In this document: positions 51,976-61,405 of the stretch, piece after piece
Layout: each line of letters starts with the position of its first letter
Numbering within the stretch: the stretch's first letter is position 1
Source of the DNA: Brachymonas denitrificans
Lineage (GTDB): Bacteria > Pseudomonadota > Gammaproteobacteria > Burkholderiales > Burkholderiaceae_C
Reading direction: 5' to 3'
Assembly: GCF_907163135.1 (NCBI RefSeq)
Contig: NZ_CAJQUA010000001.1
Span: 1,813,001 to 1,877,000 of the forward strand
DNA length: 64,000 bases
The notes under the pieces: generated by a model
Seen by the model: only the letters and a program-made list of their open reading frames with translations
Databases searched by the model: none
Told to the model about the DNA's origin: nothing
Made by a program: the position numbers and the translations under genes

Positions 51976-52964
51976 GCATCCACCCCGCGCAAGGCCAGCC
52001 CACAGACGGTCCACCAGCCCGATGCCTGCGCGAGCAGCCGTTCGTGCACACCCGCATCACCGAACGCCATGCCGCACCAGGGCTGCAGCCACTGCACGGC
52101 CGGCTCCGCCTCATCCCTGCAGGCCATGCCAATCCCCTGCCGCAGCGCCTCATACAGCCGCAGCAACCCGGCCTCCGCCATCGGCACATCCACCGCCAGC
52201 CAGATCTGCTGCAGTTCCACCCCACGCACCCGGCAGTGGTGGGCAAAGCCTGCCGCCAGCTCCGGCGTTTCGCGTACCTCCAGCCCTTGCTCTTCCAGCA
52301 GCACCCCGTCCAGCATCCACAGCAGGGTCGCCACCTCCTCTTCCCACAACACAATGCAGTGACAACCCGTGCCTTCCCCGGCCTGGCAGCGCCAGGCCCG
52401 CAGCACGGCCGCCTTGGCCGCATGGGCAGCCACCTCCAGCATCTGCAGCGGCAGCCCGGCCGAATGCAGCCCTTGCTGCCAACCCTCCACTTCAGCCCGG
52501 GGCGCTGCTGCCACCAGCAGCTCCACACCCTCGTCCATCCGTGCAGCAGGCCCGAGCACGCCAAAATCCACACACCAGGCTTCCCCGGAAAGCCCGTGCC
52601 GGCCCTGCGCATCCAGCAGAGCCATATGCTCCATGTCCTCTGCGTCCAGTCCAGCCGGCACCTGCATGCGCCACAGGCGCAGGGCCGAGCGCGGCAAGCC
52701 TGCCACCACCGTGGAGGCCACCACCCCGCAGTCGCCCATCCAGGCCCGCAGGCGCAAGCCCTCGGGCTCCGCCCCGGGGCGCCCCTCATCCGCCGCATCG
52801 CGCACTGCCAATACGCCAGCCGCATGCACGCGCAAGCCGCCTTCGCGCCCGCGCACCAGTTGCAGCAGGCGCCACTCCTGCGTACCGCGATACAGCCCCA
52901 GCGCCATCACCGGGGCCGATTGGCGCTTCCATGGCCACCCAGCCCCTAGCCTGATCCATTTCAT
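51963..52964 (-). CDS. pilM: Type IV pilus assembly protein PilM (divergent)
   Basis: PilM is an actin-like cytoplasmic ATPase that binds PilN. The 333-residue protein is in the right place, but nucleotide motifs are hard to see: MALGLYRGTQEWRLLQL replaces the usual G-[IL]-D-I-G-S-S phosphate loop, and the rest is Trp- and Ala-rich. It may be a degenerate or strongly diverged PilM. Assigned by synteny with pilN-pilQ and length. An AT-rich promoter (52994-53021) lies upstream; no ribosome-binding site is seen. Confidence 0.75.
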   Translation of the reverse strand: MKWIRLGAGWPWKRQSAPVMALGLYRGTQEWRLLQLVRGREGGLRVHAAGVLAVRDAADEGRPGAEPEGLRLRAWMGDCGVVASTVVAGLPRSALRLWRMQVPAGLDAEDMEHMALLDAQGRHGLSGEAWCVDFGVLGPAARMDEGVELLVAAAPRAEVEGWQQGLHSAGLPLQMLEVAAHAAKAAVLRAWRCQAGEGTGCHCIVLWEEEVATLLWMLDGVLLEEQGLEVRETPELAAGFAHHCRVRGVELQQIWLAVDVPMAEAGLLRLYEALRQGIGMACRDEAEPAVQWLQPWCGMAFGDAGVHERLLAQASGWWTVCGLALRGVDAWSC

Positions 52965-52993
52965 GATTAAAATTAATAGTACTTTTTATCTAT

Positions 52994-53021
52994 TTTATAC
53001 TCCATATTTGAACACCAACAA
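52994..53021 (-). promoter_or_regulatory. Probable promoter of the pil-aro operon
   Basis: On the minus strand TTGTTG (53016-53021) and TATAAA (52994-52999), 16-base spacer, in an unusually AT-rich stretch between divergent pilM and mrcA. The transcript would have a leader of about 23 bases. Confidence 0.5.
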
Positions 53022-53214
53022 CCCAAACACCACTTTCTCCCCCGAGTGGCAATCACCCCACAGCCGCAAGCCCTTGTTACAAGCGCCATCCAGAGACGTG
53101 ATGCAGATGCCAGCCCTCTGATGCACAATGTCGTGATCCGGCGGGGGCCTGGGCCTGCCCGTACCCTTGCCATGCGCGCAGTGTGCAGTCTTGCGCTCCG
53201 TACCCCATGCACCC

Positions 53215-55671
53215 ATGACATCACCGATCGATCCCGTTTTCTCCGGGCCGTCCAACCCGGCACAACCTCCTTCCCCTCCCCCACCCAAGAAGCGTCACTG
53301 GCTGGTTCGCCTGTTTCTGTGGCTGATCGGCCTGGCCGTGGCGGGAGCCGCCACCCTGGCGCTGCTGGTGCTGGTCGCCCTCTCCGTGGCCTACCCCAAC
53401 CTGCCCGACGTCTCCAGCCTGCAGAACTACCAGCCCAAGCTGCCGCTGCGCATCTACAGCTCCGAAGGCAACCTGATTTCCGAATTCGGCGAGGAGCGCC
53501 GCAGCTACGTGCCCTTCAATGAAATTCCCAAGGTCATGAAGGACGCCGTGCTCGCCATCGAGGACGCCCGCTTCTACGAGCACGGCGGCATCGACTACGT
53601 CGGCGTGGCCCGTGCCGGCTTGGCCAACTTCAGCAAGTCCAAGAGCCAGGGCGCCTCCACCATTACCATGCAGGTGGCGCGCAACGTCTATCTCTCCTCC
53701 GAAAAGACCTTCACGCGCAAAATCTACGAGATGCTGCTGGCATTCAAGCTCGAGCACTCGCTGACCAAGGACCAGATTTTCGAGATCTACCTCAACCAGA
53801 TCTTCCTGGGCAATCGTGCCTACGGCTTTGCCGCGGCTTCCGAAGCCTATTTCGGCAAGTCGATCAAGGACGTGAGCATTGCCGAGGCCGCCATGCTGGC
53901 CGGCCTGCCCAAGGCCCCCTCGCTCTACAACCCCATCGTCAACCCCAGCCGCGCCCGCACGCGCCAAGTCTACATCCTGGAACGCATGGTCGAGAACCGC
54001 TTCATCACGCCCGAACAGGCCGAGGAAGCCCGCAATGAACAGCTGGTGTACAAGCGCGCCAGCTTCGGCGATACCGTGCACGCCGACTATGTGGGCGAGA
54101 TGGTGCGCCAGCTCATCTACGACCAGTACGGCCCCGAAGCCTATACGCGCGGCCTGAACGTCTACACCACCATCTCCACCCGCGACCAGAATGCCGCCTA
54201 CGAGGCCGTGCGCCGCGGCATCCTCACCTATGATGGCCGACGCGCCTACCGTGGCCCCGAGCACTTCGTGACGCTGCCCAAGGACAAGGAGCTGCTGGAA
54301 GAAGCCATCTCCGATGCCCTGACCGACTATCCGGATGCCGGCGAAATGGTCGCCGCCATCGTCACCGAAGCCTCGCCGCGCAAGGTCGTGGTGCGCCGCA
54401 GCGACAACGAGGACATCGCCATCACCGGCAACGGCCTGCGCTTTGCCAGCTTTGCGCTGTCGTCCAAGGCCTCGGCCACGCAGAAGATCCGCCCCGGTGC
54501 CGTCATCCGCATCGTCAAGGGCAAGGGCGGCTGGGAAATCCGCCAGCTGCCCGAAGTGGAAAGCGCCCTCGTTGCCATGGACCCGCGCACCGGCGCCATC
54601 CAGGCCCTGGTCGGCGGCTTCGACTTCAACAAGAACAAGTTCAACCACGTCACGCAGGCCTACCGCCAACCGGGCTCGAGCTTCAAGCCCTTCATCTACT
54701 CGGCCGGCCTCGAAACGGGCATCATGCCGGGCACCATCGTCAGCGACTCGCCCCTGTACTTCGGCTCCGACGTCACTGGCGGCAAACCCTGGGCGCCCAA
54801 GAACTACGATGGAGGCAACGGTCCGCCGCTGTCCGTGCGCCAGGCCCTGGCCAAGTCCAAGAACATGGTGTCCATCCGCATCCTGCAGTCCGTGGGCACG
54901 CAGAAAACCCAGGAATGGGCCGGCCGCTTCGGCTTCCCGGCCGAACGCACCCCGCCCTACCTGACCATGGCGCTGGGCGCCGGCACCGTCACGCCGCTGG
55001 AAATGGCGGTGGGCTACTCGGTGTTTGCCAACGGCGGCTATGCCGTCAATCCCTACATCATCTCGCTGATCAAGGACCAGCGCGGCAACACCATCTCCGA
55101 AGTCAAGCCGGTCGAACTGACCGAAGACCGCCGCGCCATCCCCGAGCGCAATGCCTTCGTCATGAACAGCCTGATGAACGAGGTGACCACCCGTGGCACC
55201 GCCGCACGCGCCACCGGCACGCTGGGCCGCTCCGACCTGTATGGCAAGACCGGCACGACCAACGACTCGAAAGACGCCTGGTTTGCCGGCTTCCAGGCTA
55301 CCCAGGTCGCGGTGGTCTGGATGGGCTTCGACAACCCGCGCAACCTGGGCGACCGCGAAACCGGCGGCGGCCTGAGCCTGCCGATCTGGATCCAGTACAT
55401 GCAGACGGCGCTCAAGGGCGTGCCGGTCACCGATCTCAACCGCAAGGCGCCGGAAGGCGTGACGCGCCAGGGCGACTGGGTCTATGAGGAATACGCCGGC
55501 GGACGCGGCATCAGCCGGATCGGCGTCTCCAACTACAACCCCAATCCCGGCCGTTCCAAGTCGGGAGGCCAGGGCAGCGACAGCAGTGACGGCGAACCCC
55601 AGGGAGCCGACCCGGCCGGCGCCCCCTCCAACAGTCCGCTCGCCACCGATGACGTTTTCCGCGGCAACTGA
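53215..55671 (+). CDS. mrcA: Penicillin-binding protein 1A (class A)
   Basis: A bifunctional peptidoglycan glycosyltransferase/transpeptidase. In the 818-residue protein a short Pro-rich cytoplasmic tail and one transmembrane helix (about 32-58) precede the GT51 domain, with EDARFYEHGG near 115 and GASTITMQVARN near 148. An OB-like insert follows. The transpeptidase domain has SSFK (active-site Ser near 487), SKN near 547 and KTGT near 677. A Gly/Ser/Pro-rich C-terminal tail ends the protein. ATG 53215 (MTSPIDP) was preferred to the in-frame ATG 48 bases earlier. Divergent from pilM, as in many proteobacteria. Confidence 0.96.
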   Translation: MTSPIDPVFSGPSNPAQPPSPPPPKKRHWLVRLFLWLIGLAVAGAATLALLVLVALSVAYPNLPDVSSLQNYQPKLPLRIYSSEGNLISEFGEERRSYVPFNEIPKVMKDAVLAIEDARFYEHGGIDYVGVARAGLANFSKSKSQGASTITMQVARNVYLSSEKTFTRKIYEMLLAFKLEHSLTKDQIFEIYLNQIFLGNRAYGFAAASEAYFGKSIKDVSIAEAAMLAGLPKAPSLYNPIVNPSRARTRQVYILERMVENRFITPEQAEEARNEQLVYKRASFGDTVHADYVGEMVRQLIYDQYGPEAYTRGLNVYTTISTRDQNAAYEAVRRGILTYDGRRAYRGPEHFVTLPKDKELLEEAISDALTDYPDAGEMVAAIVTEASPRKVVVRRSDNEDIAITGNGLRFASFALSSKASATQKIRPGAVIRIVKGKGGWEIRQLPEVESALVAMDPRTGAIQALVGGFDFNKNKFNHVTQAYRQPGSSFKPFIYSAGLETGIMPGTIVSDSPLYFGSDVTGGKPWAPKNYDGGNGPPLSVRQALAKSKNMVSIRILQSVGTQKTQEWAGRFGFPAERTPPYLTMALGAGTVTPLEMAVGYSVFANGGYAVNPYIISLIKDQRGNTISEVKPVELTEDRRAIPERNAFVMNSLMNEVTTRGTAARATGTLGRSDLYGKTGTTNDSKDAWFAGFQATQVAVVWMGFDNPRNLGDRETGGGLSLPIWIQYMQTALKGVPVTDLNRKAPEGVTRQGDWVYEEYAGGRGISRIGVSNYNPNPGRSKSGGQGSDSSDGEPQGADPAGAPSNSPLATDDVFRGN

Positions 55672-55684
55672 GGCCGCACCCCTT

Positions 55685-55706
55685 CAGGCAGCCCGCGGGC
55701 TGCCTG
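55685..55706. repeat. 22-bp palindrome between convergent mrcA and cyaY
   Basis: CAGGCAGCCCG with its exact mirror, 13 bases after the mrcA stop. It would make a strong hairpin in either transcript, but neither side has a U-run. It may still slow or stabilise transcript ends. Confidence 0.55.
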
Positions 55707-55723
55707 ATTCGTCTGGGCAGGGT

Positions 55724-56050
55724 TCAGGCAAATTCCAGCGCCAGGCCCGCCTGCTCGCTGGCACAGCGGCTCAGGTGGGCAAAGAATTCGCCATGGCCCT
55801 TGGTGTCCTGCCATTGGCTGCCATCAAACTTGTAATGGAAACCGCCCGCACGGGCCGCCATCCAGATCTCGTGCAGCGGCTTCTGCAGGTTGATCACGAT
55901 CTGGCTCTGGTTGGGGAACACCAGCGTGATCATGCCGCCCACGCGCTGGTTGTCGATATCGGCGTCGGTGTCGTCATTGATGCGGTCGCATGCTGCTTCG
56001 ATACGGCGCAACACCTGCTCCGCCGCTTCCAGGTATTCCAGGTCAGTCAT
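55724..56050 (-). CDS. cyaY: Iron-sulfur cluster assembly regulator CyaY (bacterial frataxin)
   Basis: CyaY binds iron and tunes IscS-dependent iron-sulfur cluster assembly. The 108 residues match the frataxin family: acidic first helix ([19 protein letters not shown]), [42 protein letters not shown], and a C-terminal helix. It is divergent from lptM-lysA, the usual cyaY context in proteobacteria, with 14 bases between the starts. Confidence 0.96.
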   Translation of the reverse strand: MTDLEYLEAAEQVLRRIEAACDRINDDTDADIDNQRVGGMITLVFPNQSQIVINLQKPLHEIWMAARAGGFHYKFDGSQWQDTKGHGEFFAHLSRCASEQAGLALEFA

Positions 56051-56064
56051 TACAATTCCAGCCT

Positions 56065-56370
56065 ATGTTGAATGTCCGAATCATTGTAAACAGCGCCCTG
56101 CTCGGCCTGTGCTGTACCCCGCTGATGGGCTGTGGCCAGAAAGGGCCTCTGTATCTGCCCACCGCGCCGGAAGCGGCCCACCGTGCCACGCTGCCCGAAA
56201 CACTGCTTGGCCCGGTACTGCCACGCGCCAGGGCAGCCACGCCCGCCGCCAGCGCGGCGTCCGCTTCCGTCACGGCTTCGGGCGCCACGCCGGCCGTTGC
56301 CCCTCTACCGGCCCCCATCCTCGCGCCAGACGTTGAAGCAGACCCGCTGCAACACGACGACATCCGCTGA
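56065..56370 (+). CDS. lptM: LptM-type lipoprotein (YifL family)
   Basis: A 101-residue lipoprotein. The signal peptide ends in LMGC and the mature protein starts CGQKGPLYLP, the motif conserved in LptM/YifL. In Escherichia coli LptM helps LptD fold and oxidise within the LPS translocon. Only the first dozen mature residues are conserved; the rest is Ala/Pro-rich and longer than in enterobacteria. Directly upstream of lysA, as usual. Confidence 0.9.
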   Translation: MLNVRIIVNSALLGLCCTPLMGCGQKGPLYLPTAPEAAHRATLPETLLGPVLPRARAATPAASAASASVTASGATPAVAPLPAPILAPDVEADPLQHDDIR

Positions 56371-56431
56371 CGCCCCGTCCCCTTTCGGCCTTCGGCCCCG
56401 ATCCCCTTCCCTCCTGCGAAGCACCGCCATC

Positions 56432-57715
56432 ATGACCACCCTGCAACTCCCCGGCGCCCCTTCCCTGGCCTACGATGCCAACAACCAGCTTTGCGTCGAC
56501 GGCGTGTCCGTCGCCGATCTGGCGCGCGAGCACGGCACGCCGCTGTTCATCTATTCCAAGGCCACCATGCTGCGCGCGCTGCAGGCCTACCAGCAGGGCT
56601 TTGCCGGCCGCAACGCCCTGATCTGCTTCGCCATGAAGGCCAACTCCACGCTGGCCGTGCTGCAGGTGTTTGCCCAGGCCGGCTGCGGCTTCGACATCGT
56701 CTCCGGCGGTGAACTCGAGCGCGCCTTGGCAGCCGGGGCCGACCCGGCCAGGATCATCTTCAGCGGCGTCGGCAAGAAACGCAGCGAAATGCGCCAGGCG
56801 CTGCAGGCCGGCATCGGCTGCTTCAACGTCGAAAGCATCAACGAACTGCACGTGCTCAACGAGGTTGCCGTGGAGCTGGGCTGCCAGGCGCCCATCAGCA
56901 TCCGCGTCAACCCCAACGTCGACGCCCGCACCCATCCCTACATCTCCACCGGCCTCAAGGGCAACAAGTTCGGCGTGGCGCACGAGGAAGCCCTCTCCGC
57001 CTACCAGCTGGCCGCCAGCCTGCCCGGCCTGCGCGTGGTGGGCATCGATTGCCATATCGGCTCGCAGATCACTCAGTCCGGCCCCTACCTGGACGCCATG
57101 CAGCGCATGCTCGATCTGGTGCAACTGATCGAATCGCATGGCATCCCGCTGCCGCATTTCGATTTCGGCGGCGGCCTGGGCATCACCTACGCCGACGAAA
57201 CCCCGCCCGCCGCCAACGAGCTGTGGCAGGCCCTGCTGGCCGAAATGGACGCCCGCGGCATGGGCGAGCGCCAGATCCTGATCGAACCCGGCCGCTCGCT
57301 GGTCGGCAACGCCGGCATCTGCGTGGCCGAGGTGCTCTACCTCAAGCATGCAGAAGCCAAGAACTTCTGCATCGTCGATGCCGCCATGAACGACCTGCCG
57401 CGCCCCGCCATGTACGAGGCCTACCACCAGATCGTGCCGGTCGGCCCGCAACAGCCGGAGGCCATCAGTCTGAATTACGACGTGGTCGGCCCGGTCTGCG
57501 AAAGCGGCGACTGGCTGGGCCGCGACCGTACCCTGGCGGTCCAGCAGGGCGACCTGCTGGCCGTGCTCTCCGCCGGCGCCTACTGCATGAGCATGTCCAG
57601 CACCTACAACAGCCGCGGCCGTGCGGCCGAAGTGCTGGTGGCCGATGGCCAGGCGCACCTGGTGGCCGAGCGTGAAACCGTCAGCGCCATTTACGCGCGC
57701 GAACGGCTGCTGTAA
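56432..57715 (+). CDS. lysA: Diaminopimelate decarboxylase
   Basis: LysA removes CO2 from meso-diaminopimelate to give lysine. The 427-residue PLP enzyme has the PLP lysine in ICFAMKANST near residue 67, the His/Gly loop IDCHIGSQIT, the phosphate-binding IEPGRSLVGNAG and the substrate cysteine in VCESGDWLG. ATG 56432 (MTTLQLPG) begins the protein 61 bases after lptM. The cyaY/lptM-lysA order is conserved in proteobacteria. Confidence 0.96.
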   Translation: MTTLQLPGAPSLAYDANNQLCVDGVSVADLAREHGTPLFIYSKATMLRALQAYQQGFAGRNALICFAMKANSTLAVLQVFAQAGCGFDIVSGGELERALAAGADPARIIFSGVGKKRSEMRQALQAGIGCFNVESINELHVLNEVAVELGCQAPISIRVNPNVDARTHPYISTGLKGNKFGVAHEEALSAYQLAASLPGLRVVGIDCHIGSQITQSGPYLDAMQRMLDLVQLIESHGIPLPHFDFGGGLGITYADETPPAANELWQALLAEMDARGMGERQILIEPGRSLVGNAGICVAEVLYLKHAEAKNFCIVDAAMNDLPRPAMYEAYHQIVPVGPQQPEAISLNYDVVGPVCESGDWLGRDRTLAVQQGDLLAVLSAGAYCMSMSSTYNSRGRAAEVLVADGQAHLVAERETVSAIYARERLL

Positions 57716-57754
57716 TAGGCGGGCAGGCATGTGCACTGCATGCCGCCGGCCGGA

Positions 57755-58384
57755 TCAATGCCCGCAAGCCCCTGCCGCCGGCTGGTTGCGGTTCCAGTAC
57801 CACAGCCGCCAGCCGAGCAGCAGGCCCAGAATCGCGGTATACACCCAAACCTCGGCCGTATCGTTCTTGCCGGCCCGCATCCACAGGAAGTGCAGCACCG
57901 CGGTGCCCGCGGCCACATAGATCAGGCGGTGCAGCGCCTGCCAGTTCGAGGCACCCAGCGCGCGGATCGCGGCGTTGTTCGACGTCAGCGCCAGCGGCAA
58001 CAGCAGCCCAAAGGTCAGCATCCCGGCCAGGATGAAGGGGCGCTCGCCGATGTCACGCGCCACCTCGCCCAGGCTGAAACCCATGGCCAGCCCCGCGTAG
58101 AGCAGCAGGTGCACAACCGCATAGCTGAACATCAGCAGCCCCAGCACGCGCCGGAAACGCAGCACCTGCGGCAGCTTGAAGGTCACGCGCACCGGCGTGA
58201 CGGCCAGCGTCAGGCACAGGAAGCGCAGCGCCCAGTCGCCCGCACCGCGCACCAGCGACTCTTCCGGATTGACATACGCACCCTGCGCCGTCTGCCACAC
58301 CATCCACGCCAGCGGCAGCAAGCCCAGCAGCCACAGCAGGGGCTTGGCCTTGCGGCTGGCCAGCAGGCCCTTGATTGCACTCAT
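57755..58384 (-). CDS. msrQ: MsrPQ heme-binding membrane subunit MsrQ
   Basis: MsrQ carries electrons from the quinone pool to periplasmic MsrP, which repairs oxidised methionines. The 209-residue protein has six hydrophobic helices and heme-ligand histidines in the FSYAVVHLLLYAGLA and NWQALHRLIYVAAGTAVLHFLW stretches, the ferric-reductase-like core. The start at 58384 (MSAIKGLL) lies ten bases after the msrP stop, as expected for this operon. Confidence 0.92.
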   Translation of the reverse strand: MSAIKGLLASRKAKPLLWLLGLLPLAWMVWQTAQGAYVNPEESLVRGAGDWALRFLCLTLAVTPVRVTFKLPQVLRFRRVLGLLMFSYAVVHLLLYAGLAMGFSLGEVARDIGERPFILAGMLTFGLLLPLALTSNNAAIRALGASNWQALHRLIYVAAGTAVLHFLWMRAGKNDTAEVWVYTAILGLLLGWRLWYWNRNQPAAGACGH

Positions 58385-58394
58385 TCTTGTCCTT

Positions 58395-59393
58395 TCAGAA
58401 ATTCTTCGCCAGATCCATGCCGGCATACAGGCTGGCCACCTGCGGAGCATAGCCGTTGAACAGCTGCGTCTTGCGCCGCGGCGTCCACAGGCTGTCGCCA
58501 ATGCGCCGCTCGGTCGCCTGGCTCCAGCGCGGATGCGGCACGGACGGGTTCACATTGGAATAGAAACCATATTCCGTGGGCGCCACCTTGTTCCACGCCG
58601 TGCGCGGCATCTGCTCCGTCAGGCGGATGCGGACCAGGCTCTTGGCGCTCTTGAAGCCGTACTTCCACGGCACCACCAGACGCACCGGCGCGCCATTCTG
58701 GGCCGGCAGCACCTCACCATACATGCCCAGCGCCAGCAGCGTCAACGGATGCATGGCCTCATCCAGCCGCAACCCTTCGGTGTAGGGCCACTGCAGCACG
58801 GACGAACGCAGCCCCGGCATCTGCGCGGCATCGCCCAGCGTCTCGAACTCGACGAAACGCGCACTGCCGTTCGGCTCCACCCGCCGCAGCAGGTTCGAAA
58901 GCGAATACCCCACCCACGGAATCACCATGCTCCAGCCCTCGACACAGCGCAGGCGGTACACGCGCTGCTCCAGCGGCGCCAGCCTGAGCAGGTCCTCGAT
59001 GCCCAGCGTCAGCGGCTTGTGCACCGCCCCTTCGATGCGCACGGTCCACGGCGAGGTGCGCAGACGGCCGGCATTGCGGGCAGGATCGGACTTGCCGGTG
59101 CCGAATTCGTAGAAATTGTTGTAGCTGGTCGCGTCGCGGTAGCTGGTCCGGGTTTCGCTGCTGCTGGCGCCCGGCACCCGGGATGCGCTGGCTGACAGCT
59201 TGCGCGCCCCTGTGCTCCCCTGCGGCGCCGGGGCTGCCATTGCCGTACCAGAAACCCCCAGCCCGCCCGACACTGCCACCGTTGCCAGCAAGCCCGCCTC
59301 CCGCAGCCATTGCCGGCGCACAGCGTATTGCTCTGGCGGGGTGATATCGCTCGGGATCCGGTGTTCGAACCCCCGTTCGCGGAGGAAATGCAT
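58395..59393 (-). CDS. msrP: Protein-methionine-sulfoxide reductase catalytic subunit MsrP
   Basis: MsrP (YedY) is a periplasmic molybdopterin enzyme that reduces methionine sulfoxide in envelope proteins. The 332 residues begin with a twin-arginine signal (the [12 protein letters not shown] region). The molybdenum-coordinating cysteine is in [15 protein letters not shown] near residue 149, and [19 protein letters not shown] and [10 protein letters not shown] are typical YedY segments. N-terminal HRIPSDITP is also characteristic. First gene of the msrPQ operon. Confidence 0.95.
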   Translation of the reverse strand: MHFLRERGFEHRIPSDITPPEQYAVRRQWLREAGLLATVAVSGGLGVSGTAMAAPAPQGSTGARKLSASASRVPGASSSETRTSYRDATSYNNFYEFGTGKSDPARNAGRLRTSPWTVRIEGAVHKPLTLGIEDLLRLAPLEQRVYRLRCVEGWSMVIPWVGYSLSNLLRRVEPNGSARFVEFETLGDAAQMPGLRSSVLQWPYTEGLRLDEAMHPLTLLALGMYGEVLPAQNGAPVRLVVPWKYGFKSAKSLVRIRLTEQMPRTAWNKVAPTEYGFYSNVNPSVPHPRWSQATERRIGDSLWTPRRKTQLFNGYAPQVASLYAGMDLAKNF

Positions 59394-59494
59394 GGTGGGC
59401 TCCTTCTGCCATAGGTCATGGCATTCTTGCAGACCGGCGGCTCTGCGCGCCGTTCGCAGGACAGAGTCCCCACCCTCGTATCAGGGATCAGCCC

Positions 59495-59875
59495 TCAGCG
59501 GCAAACGGTGCGCTGCGCATCAGGATAAGCGGACAGGGGAACGAAACCTGCCGCCTCTGCAGCCTGCGTGCGTCCAGCGGGAATCGTGAAAATGCCCAAA
59601 TGTCCGGTCGCCCCGCCACAAACGGCCGGATACATGCGACCATCGGTGCCGCAGGTCGATGCGAGCACCGGTACACCTGCTGCTTCCAGCCGGCGCTGCT
59701 GGTACAGCAGCGTTTCGCCGCCGCGTTCGCACTGTCGCTCACCTGTCAGGCGTGCCACCTCCGTCACCGGACGCTGGCTCCCGTCGGGAACGCGCGGATG
59801 GTCCGGCACCACAATACACCCCGCCATCATTACACCGCCCAGCAGGGATCCCAGAAGCGTCTTGCCGTGTTTCAT
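59495..59875 (-). CDS. Putative lipoprotein with a Kazal-like cysteine motif
   Basis: A 126-residue protein with a lipoprotein signal (MKHGKTLLGSLLGGVMMAGC). The mature part contains STCGTDGRMYPAVCGGA, which resembles the C-G-x-D-G-x-x-Y-x-x-x-C core of Kazal-type protease-inhibitor domains, and one C-terminal cysteine. The full Kazal cysteine pattern is not certain, so this is a resemblance only. Stands alone between msrP and ccsB. Confidence 0.65.
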   Translation of the reverse strand: MKHGKTLLGSLLGGVMMAGCIVVPDHPRVPDGSQRPVTEVARLTGERQCERGGETLLYQQRRLEAAGVPVLASTCGTDGRMYPAVCGGATGHLGIFTIPAGRTQAAEAAGFVPLSAYPDAQRTVCR

Positions 59876-59964
59876 GATCGTCTCCTTGTGTCAGGAACAC
59901 GCCATCCAGCATGCTCCACCCACCTCTTTGCCACGCGTAGGACCGGGACGAAATCCTCTGCCAG

Positions 59965-59994
59965 AAAAAACGGGCATCCGTTTCCGGATGCCCG
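59965..59994 (-). terminator. Intrinsic terminator of the resB-ccsB operon
   Basis: Read on the minus strand: CGGGCATCCG, loop GAAA, CGGATGCCCG, then TTTTTT. A perfect 10-bp stem, 24 bases after the ccsB stop. Confidence 0.95.
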
Positions 59995-60018
59995 TCCTGC
60001 TGAGTGCTGGCGTGTTCC

Positions 60019-61404
60019 TTACAGCGTACCGTAGCTGTGCAGGCCGCTCAGGAACATGTTCACGCCGATGAAGGCAAAGGTCGTCACCGCCAGGCCGGCC
60101 AGCGCCCACCAGGCCGCCACGGTGCCGCGCAGGCCCTTCATCAGGCGCATGTGCAGCCAGGCCGCATAGTTCAGCCACACGATCAGGGCCCAGGTTTCCT
60201 TCGGGTCCCAGCTCCAGTAGCCGCCCCAGGCTTCAGCGGCCCACAGGGCGCCCAGCACGGTGGCGATGGTGAAAAAGGCAAAGCCCACGGCGATGGACTT
60301 GTACATCACGTCATCCAGCACCTCCAGTGCCGGCAGGCGCGCCGCAATCGCCTTGCGGCCCAGCAGGATGCCGGCCACGATCAGCGCGGAAATGCCGAAG
60401 TAGATCGCCCAGTAGGTGCTCAGCGTCTTCATGCCGCTTTGGCGGAACACCACCGGTTCCAGGCACAGCACGATGCCCAGCAGCCACAGCGGCGCCAGCT
60501 TGTACCACTGGGTTTCGGTGGCCTGCTTCTTGATCAGGTAGGCAAAGGCCACCATTGCCGCCAGGGCAAAGGTGCCGTAACCGATGAAGTTGGCCGGCAC
60601 GTGCAGCTTCATCCACCAGCTTTGCAGCGCGGGCACCAGCGGCTGGATCGCCTGCGCTTCACGCTCCAGCGTGTACCACAGCAGGAAGCCCACGGCCGCA
60701 CTCACCACCAGCATCACGAAGGCGCCCAGCGCCCGCGTGCGGTACTGCATCTCGTAGTACAGGTAGAACAGCGCCGTCATCCAGCAGAACAGCACGAACA
60801 CTTCGTACAGGTTGCTCACCGGGATGTGGCCGATGCCGGCACCGATGTGGTGGCTCTCGTACCAGCGCACCATGGTGCCGACCAGCGCCATGCCGATGGC
60901 TGCCCAGGTGATGCGCGAACCCAGCACTTCCATGGTGTTGCTGCGGTAGGCGTCGCCGCCGGCCGTTTCCACCTTGCCGGTGAACATGCCCACCCAGTAG
61001 AACAGCGTGCTGATGAAGAACATCATGCACATCCACAGGATGGCGGACTGGCTGGAGAGGAAATACTTCAGCAGGAACACGCTGTCGGCGCGCTTGAGGT
61101 CGCCGTCATAGAGCGAGATGGACAACAGCGAGAATGCCGCCACCACCAGCATCAGCACCGCCGCCGGGCGCCAGAACCAGCCCAGCCAGATCAGCACCGG
61201 CACGGTACCGATCAGGATGCCCTTCTCGTAGCCATCCATGGCGTGGTTGTATTGCAGGAAGGCAAACACGCCGCCTGCCACGACCAGCAGGGCAAACAGC
61301 CAGTCGAACCAGTTGCGCCGGCTGAAATAGCCTTCGCTCAGCGTGATGGTGACCGGAGCGCCAATGGGCGCCTGCGGACTGGTGGTGCTCATAGGGGTAC
61401 TCAT
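60019..61404 (-). CDS. ccsB: Cytochrome c biogenesis protein CcsB (ResC-type, CcsA homologue)
   Basis: Part of system II cytochrome c maturation: carries heme across the membrane and with ResB attaches it to apocytochromes. The 461-residue integral membrane protein has many helices and the WWD-type heme-handling motif AEAWGGYWSWDPKETWALIVWL near residue 390, plus conserved histidines (KLHVPANF, the late YAAWLHMRLMKG). In beta-proteobacterial naming this larger CcsA-like protein is called CcsB. The start at 61404 lies one base after the resB stop. Confidence 0.93.
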   Translation of the reverse strand: MSTPMSTTSPQAPIGAPVTITLSEGYFSRRNWFDWLFALLVVAGGVFAFLQYNHAMDGYEKGILIGTVPVLIWLGWFWRPAAVLMLVVAAFSLLSISLYDGDLKRADSVFLLKYFLSSQSAILWMCMMFFISTLFYWVGMFTGKVETAGGDAYRSNTMEVLGSRITWAAIGMALVGTMVRWYESHHIGAGIGHIPVSNLYEVFVLFCWMTALFYLYYEMQYRTRALGAFVMLVVSAAVGFLLWYTLEREAQAIQPLVPALQSWWMKLHVPANFIGYGTFALAAMVAFAYLIKKQATETQWYKLAPLWLLGIVLCLEPVVFRQSGMKTLSTYWAIYFGISALIVAGILLGRKAIAARLPALEVLDDVMYKSIAVGFAFFTIATVLGALWAAEAWGGYWSWDPKETWALIVWLNYAAWLHMRLMKGLRGTVAAWWALAGLAVTTFAFIGVNMFLSGLHSYGTL

Positions 61405-61405
61405 G

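Noticed and set aside
43735-53021. The pil-aro-dgt-MFS-DUF1415-methyltransferase block as a novel system
   Set aside because: pilMNOPQ-aroK-aroB-dgt is a standard order; the extra downstream genes are tightly packed but functionally unlinked as far as I can see.
52965-53040. AT-rich stretch before pilM as foreign or inserted DNA
   Set aside because: Short and placed exactly where a divergent promoter belongs, with -10 and -35-like boxes; no other sign of transfer.
55685-55706. The palindrome after mrcA as an intrinsic terminator
   Set aside because: Strong stem but no U-run on either strand; kept only as a repeat.
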